Assembly: GCA_019116405.1 (NCBI GenBank)
Contig: DXBS01000089.1
Span: 1 to 13,606 of the forward strand
DNA: 13,606 nt
Source of the DNA: Candidatus Gallimonas intestinigallinarum
Lineage (GTDB): Bacteria; Bacillota_A; Clostridia; Christensenellales; Borkfalkiaceae
Reading direction: 5' to 3'
The position numbers were made by a program, and so were the translations under genes. The notes under the pieces were generated by a model. That model was not told the DNA's origin. It did not search any database and saw nothing but the letters and a program-made list of their open reading frames with translations. This document shows, piece after piece, positions 1 to 5,535 of the stretch (its first letter is position 1; each line of letters starts with the position of its first letter).

Positions 1-2
1 TA

Positions 3-50
3 TGGGGAATTTTGGCATTTCTGAATTATGTAAAAGATAAAAAGAAATAA
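3..50 (+). CDS. Possible C-terminal tail of an upstream gene (partial)
   Basis: Frame 3 is open from the left edge and reads WGILAFLNYVKDKKK followed by TAA at 48-50. A hydrophobic stretch followed by a lysine-rich end is typical of a membrane protein whose last segment exits into the cytoplasm. It is followed about 100 nt later by a strong plus-strand terminator, as expected at the end of a transcription unit. Only 15 residues are visible, so this could be chance; another frame also stops nearby (2-40). Confidence 0.3.
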   Translation, partial: WGILAFLNYVKDKKK

Positions 51-151
51 CGATATCTTTTAGCGCAAGAAATATAAAGCTCTTTTGGGATATTGCCCTT
101 CTATATTTCCCGATGTTTTAAGTTCTGTTCAGTCGATATTTAATACTTTTG

Positions 152-187
152 TAAAGCGTTCGAAAAACTCGAACGCTTTAATTTTTT
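152..187 (+). terminator. Rho-independent terminator
   Basis: A perfect 12-bp stem (TAAAGCGTTCGA at 152-163 with TCGAACGCTTTA at 169-180) encloses a 5-nt AAAAC loop and is followed by a run of six T (182-187) on the plus strand. It probably ends a transcript entering from the left of the window and insulates the XRE gene at 319. The minus strand lacks a comparable T run next to the stem. Confidence 0.85.
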
Positions 188-318
188 ACGATTTGGCCGT
201 TTCCCAAATGAAACCAGTCAAATTGGGCACAAAGTAGCATGAATTGTACGCCCTTACGGGCAAAGAAAATAAAAATATCGGATAATACTGTTATTGCCTC
301 GCCCGGAGTGATAATAAC
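188..318 (+). promoter_or_regulatory. Upstream region of the XRE gene, no clear promoter
   Basis: This A+T-rich stretch between the terminator and the XRE start holds a short hairpin (GCCC-TTAC-GGGC at about 250-261) and the left arm of the nested inverted repeat described separately. I see no well-spaced sigma-A promoter. A TAATAC at 283-288 could be a -10 element, but no convincing -35 lies 16-18 bp upstream of it. The ribosome binding site GGAGTGA is at 305-311. Confidence 0.4.
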
Positions 319-337
319 ATGCCGTTACCGATATTTT
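272..337 (+). repeat. Nested inverted repeat around the XRE start codon
   Basis: AAAATATCGG (272-281) is perfectly complementary to CCGATATTTT (328-337). Inside it GTTATT (290-295) pairs with AATAAC (313-318), and TAAT (283-286) can pair with GTTA (324-327) with one G-U. The ribosome binding site GGAGTGA (305-311) is in the apical loop and the ATG (319-321) is in an internal loop. This could be an mRNA structure controlling translation or a DNA operator for autoregulation. Confidence 0.5.
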
Positions 338-606
338 CAGAACGATTAAAGGACCTTATGCTGATAGAGGGTGTCAGTCAACATATACTTTCCTCCGCGG
401 CAAATGTACAGCGCAAATCCGTCTCCAACTGGTTGCGCGGCATCAATTATCCCCGCTATGATGCCTTGATCAGGGTCGCTGATTATTTTCGCATCAGCAC
501 AGACTATCTGATCGGCATCAACAATACAGCAGAATTGGAAAAGACTCAGCAGACGCCCCATTTTACAAGGTGTTCAACTGAGTCTAACTTGGCTGAGAAA
601 GATTAG
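319..606 (+). CDS. Small XRE-family HTH transcriptional regulator
   Basis: The 95-residue protein has the compact XRE/Cro-type helix-turn-helix fold over about residues 5-66. The core runs from GVSQHILSSAANVQRKSVSNW to the conserved YFRISTDYLIG end of the domain, which is typical of clostridial Cro/CI-like regulators. The ATG at 319 is supported by GGAGTGA at 305-311. The last about 28 residues are polar, match no domain I recognise, and may be a short linker or a degraded tail. The DNA-binding role is inferred from the fold and the target is unknown. A related but broken gene with the same architecture lies on the opposite strand at 829-1195. The start codon lies inside a nested inverted repeat, so autoregulation or translational control is plausible. 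Confidence 0.8.
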   Translation: MPLPIFSERLKDLMLIEGVSQHILSSAANVQRKSVSNWLRGINYPRYDALIRVADYFRISTDYLIGINNTAELEKTQQTPHFTRCSTESNLAEKD

Positions 607-828
607 ACTAAAACGAACTTTGTTGCAAGAGTAAGACCCCAGGCACTAGCCTTTTTGGTCAAAATTAACAGACACAACGAGCTGCTCTTTTTGGTTCAAT
701 ATTTTTACGCCAGCCATAATGATAGAGAATTATATTTTGTACGACTTATGAGTTCACAGCGATTGCTCGAAAACCGAAAACTTTTTCCTGCATACGAGCA
801 TACATCAGCTTTTGTCATATATCGGAAT
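607..828. other. Intergenic stretch between two convergent XRE genes
   Basis: These 222 nt separate the stop codons of the two convergent XRE genes. I see no supported gene and no good intrinsic terminator. An imperfect direct repeat is present: CTTTTTGGTCAAAATT at 651-666 and CTTTTTGGTTCAATATT at 687-703. A TTG-started plus-strand reading frame from 655 has no ribosome binding site and runs antisense into the neighbouring gene, so it is not annotated. Confidence 0.4.
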
Positions 829-1195
829 TTATTCAGTCGTTTTCTCAAAAAGTCCGAGAATCGCTTCCTTGAATTTCTCGTTGGCGGGTGAATTGGGATC
901 AAAGCACATTTCCAAAAAGTCGCGCAAGTTGGACATGATCAATCGCCACCTTAGGTCGATTTTGATAGAGCTTGCCCTGCGGCGCATCCGCCCTGCCGAA
1001 AATATAGTCGAGCGATACGTCAAAATAGTTCTCATATTGCATGAGAACGTGGTAGGGAGGGAAGGAATAGCCCCTCTCATAGCGAAAGATTGCCGGCTGA
1101 TCGACATTCTTGAATTGTGCCGCCAACTTTGCCTGCGACAGATGCACCCCTTCCCGCAGCGCTTTCAGCCGTTCTCCTACAATTGACTCTTCCAT
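829..1195 (-). pseudogene. Frameshifted XRE-family HTH regulator
   Basis: The minus-strand ATG at 1193-1195 is preceded by AGAGGTGG, and the first frame encodes an XRE HTH domain (GERLKALREGVHLSQAKLAA ... YFDVSLDYIFGRADAPQGKLY), stopping after 98 residues at 899. In the next frame the sequence MSNLRDFLEMCFDPNSPANE and the following KFKEAILGLFEKTTE runs to a stop at 829-831. From memory, clostridial XRE proteins with the 'FGR..PQGKLY' segment normally continue straight into an 'EMCFDPNSP.NE' tail. The two pieces therefore look like one gene of about 121 residues split by a single-step frameshift at about 932-958. No long homopolymer lies there, so a real mutation is at least as likely as a sequencing error. 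If the first frame alone is used, the product is a 98-residue HTH protein with an abnormal end. Confidence 0.72.
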
Positions 1196-1237
1196 ACTGC
1201 CACCTCTTATCGCCATTACAGCGTAGATTTGCAAGAG

Positions 1238-1271
1238 AAAAGGCTGCGGAACGATTTGTCCGCAGCCTTTT
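1238..1271 (-). terminator. Perfect hairpin, possible back-up terminator
   Basis: AAAAGGCTGCGGA (1238-1250) and TCCGCAGCCTTTT (1259-1271) form a perfect 13-bp stem with an 8-nt loop. On the minus strand the stem is followed by TTTTCTCTT, a moderate U-rich tail. It sits downstream of the main operon terminator and 43 nt upstream of the minus-strand XRE start. It could stop readthrough from the operon or act as an attenuator in the XRE leader. Only four T follow on either strand, so its strength is uncertain. Confidence 0.5.
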
Positions 1272-1316
1272 CCAGGATGGCGGCTTGGGGGAACAGTGTC
1301 GCCCACCGCTTAACCG

Positions 1317-1450
1317 ACAGGGCAGATCAGGGGGGAAGGAAGTTACTCTTTGATTGTGTCTTCCGTTACTTCAAAAAGCAACGATACAAAAAAAGAGGCG
1401 AGAAAAATTTTTCTCCGACCTCTTAAAACAGGACAGATCTTAGGGGGAGG
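1317..1450 (+). repeat. Imperfect direct repeat flanking the operon terminator
   Basis: ACAGGGCAGATC followed by AGGGGGGAAGG (1317-1339) resembles ACAGGACAGATCTTAGGGGG plus AGG (1428-1450). The copies differ by one base substitution and a 2-nt gap plus a minor change at the end. They lie either side of the terminator at 1387-1424. The right copy also forms one arm of the 1430-1466 hairpin. Function unknown; it may be the trace of a small duplication. Confidence 0.4.
1387..1424 (-). terminator. Terminator of the fructan-utilisation operon
   Basis: Read on the minus strand, AAGAGGTCGGAGAAAAA pairs with TTTTTCTCGCCTCTT (two single-nt bulges) and is followed directly by a run of T (plus-strand A run 1388-1394). 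It lies about 80 nt after the stop codon of the last operon gene, in the right orientation, so it is the probable operon terminator. Confidence 0.8.
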
Positions 1451-1466
1451 TATAAAGGTCTGCCCT
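1430..1466 (-). repeat. Hairpin in the operon 3' untranslated region
   Basis: On the minus strand AGGGCAGACCTT (1466-1455) can pair with AAGATCTGTCCT (1441-1430) with one G-U and one mismatch. It sits between the last gene's stop and the terminator. A smaller CGCC/GGCG hairpin lies at 1473-1486. These may protect the mRNA 3' end; nothing else is seen in the 1425-1505 gap. Confidence 0.4.
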
Positions 1467-1505
1467 ATGCAACGCCTCAAAAGGCGGATGCATGCATAAA
1501 AGTGT

Positions 1506-2984
1506 TTATACGACGATATCGTACTTGTCAAGTGAAAGGATTGAGGCGTCGCCGCCCTCCGCAAAAAAGCTGATGTCGCAACCGTCCGAATAGACATTGC
1601 CCGTCATGGTGCGCTCCCCGCCGTTCAGGAACACTTCGCAGCCGGAGACGTCAAGAAAAATGCGCATTGCAAGGCGATTGTCTTTGACAGATACCCTGAC
1701 GGAGCGCACATAGGCATCGCGCTCCTTGGCGTCGCAGGCGATCTCCACGCCCATATCCGAGCGGTCAAAGATGACTTTATCGAGCGCGCGATCGTAGTAG
1801 ACGCGCACCTCGTGGGCGGCGCTTTTGAAGAGCCTGACCCCCGTCTTGCCCGCCGTTCCAAGGTCGAAGGTCACATTGAGTTCGACCTTGGTGCCGCAGA
1901 CCTGTTTCAAACGGGTGTCCTCCGTCAGCGGCACATTGGCATAACTGACTGGGTTCCAGCGGTAGCGCTCGATCTCGCGCACAGGGCTCTGAAAGAGCTT
2001 TCCGTCCCTGAGCGTCAGCTCTCGCGGAAGGATCATGCTGCCTGCCCAACCGTGCTGCGCCGTGGGCATGGTGCGCGACCACATCTGCATCCAGGCGATC
2101 ATGACGATGCGCCCATCCAGCGTCCTGACCGTCTGCGGCGCGTAGAAATCAAACCCGCCGTCGATCTCGTCCTCGTACTCTTTGTCAAAGACGCCCTTTT
2201 CCACGTCGAGCATCCCCACCATATAGATGGAGGAGTGCATGTTTTCGTACCGCCAGTCCTGCACCTCGTAGCCCTGCGGACTCGCGAGGATGACGTCCTT
2301 TCCGTCCGCTCGAAAGATATCGGGACATTCGTAGATCCCGCGCGTGGTGAGCATATCCCGCCGAATCGTATTGACATACTCCCACTGCATCAGATCGGGC
2401 GAACGGTAGAGAAGGATCTGCCCCTCGTCCCGCACGGACATCGAGCCGAGCAGGACATAGTACATGCCGCCGCGCATAAACACCTTGGGATCGCGGAAAT
2501 CGGAGCGGACGCAATCGGGCGGCAGGTCGCTGCTCGTGATCACCTCGCCGAGCTTTTCAAACCTGACGCCGTCCGCAGAAACGGCAAGCGACTGCGTCTG
2601 TCTGCCTGCGAGCACCGACGTGTACATGAGGTACAATTTCCCGTCCTTTTCGATCGCGGAGCCCGAATAACAGCCGTCCCGATCTGCCTTGCCGTTGGGC
2701 GCAAGCGCCGTCGGCTGCAGCTGCCACTTGACGAAATCCTGCGAGGTATAGTGTCCCCAGTGCATGGAATTCCACGCGGCGCCGTAAGGATAAAACTGGT
2801 AAAATAAATGATATTTCCCGAGTGCATAGCAAAACCCGTTGGGATCATTCATCCAACCGATGGGCGGCATGGCATGATAGGTGTGCCGCCACGTCTTTTT
2901 GATCGCCGGAAGGCTGTGCACAATGTAAGAATCTGCAATGCTCGTTGTGTTGGAGTTTCCTGTCTGTTGTCTTGTCGCTTTCAT
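1506..2984 (-). CDS. Cytoplasmic GH32 beta-fructosidase (fructo-oligosaccharide or sucrose hydrolase)
   Basis: This 492-residue protein is a glycoside hydrolase family 32 enzyme. All three catalytic motifs are present: WMNDPNG at 44-50 (nucleophile D47), FRDP with the transition-state-stabilising D165, and YECPD with acid/base E219. The five-bladed propeller covers about residues 35-335 and a C-terminal beta-sandwich follows, the usual length for invertases and ScrB/SacA-type enzymes. There is no signal peptide, so it acts in the cytoplasm. The ATG at 2984 has GTGGAG just upstream and lies 27 nt after the surface GH32 gene. Sequence resembles sucrose-6-phosphate hydrolases, but the locus has an ABC importer and a fructokinase and no PTS. 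Unphosphorylated sucrose, kestose-type or inulin/levan oligosaccharides are therefore the more likely substrates. The last gene of the operon. Exact linkage preference cannot be read from sequence. Confidence 0.93.
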   Translation of the reverse strand: MKATRQQTGNSNTTSIADSYIVHSLPAIKKTWRHTYHAMPPIGWMNDPNGFCYALGKYHLFYQFYPYGAAWNSMHWGHYTSQDFVKWQLQPTALAPNGKADRDGCYSGSAIEKDGKLYLMYTSVLAGRQTQSLAVSADGVRFEKLGEVITSSDLPPDCVRSDFRDPKVFMRGGMYYVLLGSMSVRDEGQILLYRSPDLMQWEYVNTIRRDMLTTRGIYECPDIFRADGKDVILASPQGYEVQDWRYENMHSSIYMVGMLDVEKGVFDKEYEDEIDGGFDFYAPQTVRTLDGRIVMIAWMQMWSRTMPTAQHGWAGSMILPRELTLRDGKLFQSPVREIERYRWNPVSYANVPLTEDTRLKQVCGTKVELNVTFDLGTAGKTGVRLFKSAAHEVRVYYDRALDKVIFDRSDMGVEIACDAKERDAYVRSVRVSVKDNRLAMRIFLDVSGCEVFLNGGERTMTGNVYSDGCDISFFAEGGDASILSLDKYDIVV

Positions 2985-3011
2985 AGTTGCTCCACGGGCG
3001 CATTGGCCAAG

Positions 3012-4529
3012 TCAATAGGAATAGGTAAATTGCCTGAGGTCTGAAAATGTGACGGAATTGTTCTCTGCAAACAGCCTGACCGCTCTCCCGCTCACGCCGT
3101 ACACCCGAACCGTGAACGCCGTCTCGCCATCGAGGTACATGATGCCGACGGAGCCCTCCTGAAGATAGGTAAAGCTGTACGTCCTGCCCGCCTCCAGCGT
3201 GACGGGCGTCCCCGTAATGTAGACGGAGCCGAGGTTGAAGGAGAGCGAGATCTCCTGATCTTCGGGCGAGAAGGAGACGAGCTTATAGCGATCCATTCTG
3301 CCGTTATAATCGAAGGCAAGCCCGAAGTCGCCCGTCCCCGTGTAGGAAAACTGTCCCGTGACGACAAAGCGCTCCTGACAGGTGAATGCGTCCACGTAGT
3401 CGCCCGCGGAGAGCTCCACCGTGCTGTCTGAGAGCAGCGTGCGCTGAACATCGGCTGCAAGGTAGGCGTCGACGGGGGCGAGGACGATGCCGCCGCCCTC
3501 GCGCTCGACGACCTTCTGCACGACGAGGTTGCCCGCCCATGCGTTGACGTCCTGCGTGGACGAGGGCGACTCCGAGCGCCGCGCCCATCCCACCATGTAG
3601 GTGTTTGTCCCGTCCGTGACCGTCTTTGCGGCATAGAAGAGCTGTCCGTCGAGCGGACACGGCTCCTCCTCATAGACGCCGTAACGGGTGTCCGACGAGG
3701 TATACCAGAGCGCGCCGTCCTGTGCGGAGAAGGTCAGATACCACCTGCCGCCGATTTGGAAGGTGTCCGAACACTCCAGATTCCAGACGTCCCCGACGAT
3801 GTCCTCGGGATTGGTGAAGATGATGCCGCCGTACTGCGGATCAGAGAGGTCGCCGTTCAGGGTGTAGGTCACGATCCTGCCGATATCGCTCTGCGCCGCC
3901 GTGATCGTGAGCGTGATGGTGTCTGTCTCCGCATCGTAGTACGCCTGCGGATCGCGGAAGTCGTTCTTCTGCCCGAGCGATTCGGGCGGCAGGATCTCCC
4001 AACCCTCCTTTTTGACGAAGGACGTGGGACTGTCCCCTTCCGCAACCATGATCGTCTCGTGGTACTCTCTGCTCGTGTTGTGCCCGGTATAGAAGAAGTA
4101 GTACTTCTCCCCTACCTTGACGACGGAGCCGGTGCCGATCCAGGCGTCCTGCTCCGAGCCGCGCGACGCTTCGAGGACGGGTTCCTGATATTCTTCATAG
4201 GTGACAAAGTCCTGCGTCGTCGTCAGGTAGACGGAGTGGTTGTAGGAATCGCCCTGATCTTTCAGATAGTAAATATAGTAGGTGCCGTCCTCGTAGTAGG
4301 GCATGGGATCGCCCACATAGCCCTGTCCCGCCGCGTCCTCCTCGGGCAGAAAAAAGTGTTTATAGTCGTAGGCGGCCTCCATTGCGCTCGCCGTGCGATA
4401 GGGAGAAAAGTCCTTGTCGTGCGGGTCGGTATCAACGGTCGTTTCCCCGCCGCCGCAACCGACCGCCGCGAGCAACACCGCGCCCGAGAGAAGAATGGAC
4501 ACCGCAAACATTGCAGATCTGCGCTTCAT
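3012..4529 (-). CDS. Surface GH32-family lipoprotein (fructan beta-fructosidase-like)
   Basis: The 505-residue protein begins with a lipoprotein signal peptide (MKRRSAMFAVSILLSGAVLL, then AAVGC, with lipidated C25), so it should sit on the outer face of the membrane. The mature part is a GH32 propeller of a divergent subfamily. The usual WMNDPNG is replaced by YVGDPMPYYEDG (D75 as the likely nucleophile), while FRDP (D194) and LECSD (E253) keep the other catalytic residues. A beta-sandwich occupies roughly residues 365-505. A substrate of beta-fructofuranosides such as levan, inulin or their oligomers is inferred from the family and neighbours. TAAGGAGG overlaps the fructokinase stop codon and sets the ATG at 4529, giving a 12-nt gap and likely translational coupling. 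It differs from the next gene in location, export signal and active-site surroundings, so the two GH32 genes are not recent duplicates. Confidence 0.87.
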   Translation of the reverse strand: MKRRSAMFAVSILLSGAVLLAAVGCGGGETTVDTDPHDKDFSPYRTASAMEAAYDYKHFFLPEEDAAGQGYVGDPMPYYEDGTYYIYYLKDQGDSYNHSVYLTTTQDFVTYEEYQEPVLEASRGSEQDAWIGTGSVVKVGEKYYFFYTGHNTSREYHETIMVAEGDSPTSFVKKEGWEILPPESLGQKNDFRDPQAYYDAETDTITLTITAAQSDIGRIVTYTLNGDLSDPQYGGIIFTNPEDIVGDVWNLECSDTFQIGGRWYLTFSAQDGALWYTSSDTRYGVYEEEPCPLDGQLFYAAKTVTDGTNTYMVGWARRSESPSSTQDVNAWAGNLVVQKVVEREGGGIVLAPVDAYLAADVQRTLLSDSTVELSAGDYVDAFTCQERFVVTGQFSYTGTGDFGLAFDYNGRMDRYKLVSFSPEDQEISLSFNLGSVYITGTPVTLEAGRTYSFTYLQEGSVGIMYLDGETAFTVRVYGVSGRAVRLFAENNSVTFSDLRQFTYSY

Positions 4530-4541
4530 ATGCCGTCCTCC

Positions 4542-5480
4542 TTACACGATTTCTTCCGCCGTCGGCATGGCGGGAATGGCTCCCTCGCGCGAGACGACGA
4601 TCGTCGCCGCCCTGTTTGCGAGCGTGATCAGCCTGATAAGCTCTTCCTTCGTGAGCCCCTCGATGCCGCGGCCGAGCAACTGTCCCAGGATCGTGCCGAT
4701 GAAACTGTCGCCCGCGCCCGTCGTATCGACGACTTTGGAATTGACATCCGTCGGCGCCCATGCCTCGGCGTCCTTCGTATAGGCGGAAGCCCCGCCCTTG
4801 CCCTTGGTCACAAACACGAGCTTGACCGCGCCGCAGAACAAGGAGTTGACCGCCTCTTTCTCGTCCGCGATGCCCGTGATATCTGCAAGTTCCTCTTCGC
4901 TGACCTTGACGATGTCCGCAAGAGGCAGGAAGGCGCGCACCGTGGTAAGGAGCGCTTCCGCGCTGTCCCAGAGGTTGTAGCGAAGGTTGGGATCAAAGCT
5001 GATGAGCGCGCCCGCAGCCCGCGCGTGTTCGATGGCGACCATGTGCGCCCTTTTGACGGGAGCATCGCACAGATCGACGCTCCCGAAGTGCAGAATGTCC
5101 CCCGCTCTGAAGGGAATGGAGGCGACCTCCTCTTCATTCAGGAGCATATCCGCAGAGGGATTGCGGTAGAAGGAGAAGGCGCGCTCCCCGTTTTCGTCGC
5201 GTGCGACGAACGCAAGCGCCGTCTTTGCCTCCTCCGTGCGGAACACATACTGCGTGTTGACATTATCCTGCGCGAGCGTGCTGACCAGGAAATTGCCGAA
5301 CGGGTCCTTGCCGAGCTTTGTGATGACGCTGGCGTTCTTCCCCTGCTTCGCCGCGCACACGGCGACATTGGCAGGCGCCCCGCCCGCGTTCTTGCGGAAG
5401 GTGGATGTGATCTCCAGAACGCCCGGCTCCTGTGCGGTAAAATCGATGAGCATTTCGCCGATGGCATACAGCATATTCAT
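4542..5480 (-). CDS. Fructokinase, PfkB (ribokinase) family
   Basis: The 312-residue protein would phosphorylate fructose to fructose-6-phosphate with ATP, feeding fructose released by the GH32 enzymes into glycolysis. It begins with LYAIGEMLIDF, carries the PfkB signature GGAPANVA (33-40), and has the second signature DTTGAGDSF (252-260) with catalytic base D258. NPS at 108-110 and SFDPNLR at 161-167 are typical of bacterial PfkB fructokinases. The ATG at 5480 is chosen because AGGAGG lies 6 nt upstream; the frame stays open further upstream, but that part is low-complexity and lacks a site. An in-frame ATG two codons later is less well spaced. It follows a GC-rich intercistronic hairpin and precedes the surface GH32 gene by 12 nt. 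2-keto-3-deoxygluconate kinase or another sugar kinase of the family is possible, but the GH32 neighbours favour fructose. Confidence 0.92.
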   Translation of the reverse strand: MNMLYAIGEMLIDFTAQEPGVLEITSTFRKNAGGAPANVAVCAAKQGKNASVITKLGKDPFGNFLVSTLAQDNVNTQYVFRTEEAKTALAFVARDENGERAFSFYRNPSADMLLNEEEVASIPFRAGDILHFGSVDLCDAPVKRAHMVAIEHARAAGALISFDPNLRYNLWDSAEALLTTVRAFLPLADIVKVSEEELADITGIADEKEAVNSLFCGAVKLVFVTKGKGGASAYTKDAEAWAPTDVNSKVVDTTGAGDSFIGTILGQLLGRGIEGLTKEELIRLITLANRAATIVVSREGAIPAMPTAEEIV

Positions 5481-5494
5481 AAGATTCCTCCTAT

Positions 5495-5517
5495 GCCCCC
5501 GCAAGATATGCGGGGGC
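5495..5517 (-). repeat. Intercistronic GC-rich hairpin
   Basis: GCCCCCGCA (5495-5503) and TGCGGGGGC (5509-5517) form a perfect 9-bp stem with a 5-nt loop in the 55-nt gap between the carbohydrate-binding lipoprotein and the fructokinase. No T run follows on the minus strand; the fructokinase ribosome binding site follows at once. It therefore looks like an mRNA-stabilising or processing element rather than a terminator, and could let the upstream transporter part of the mRNA outlast the enzyme part. Confidence 0.6.
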
Positions 5518-5535
5518 GCAGTCGTTTTTGTTTGC

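Noticed and set aside
655..891. 78-codon TTG-started plus-strand frame
   Set aside because: It has no ribosome binding site, overlaps the tail of the XRE pseudogene in antisense, and shows no recognisable domain.
1196..1306. N-terminal extension of the minus-strand XRE gene
   Set aside because: The extension crosses a strong hairpin and has no ribosome binding site, whereas the ATG at 1195 has AGAGGTGG and starts a typical XRE domain.
1812..2807. 331-codon open frame on the plus strand
   Set aside because: Antisense to the GH32 gene, whose catalytic motifs confirm the minus-strand reading.
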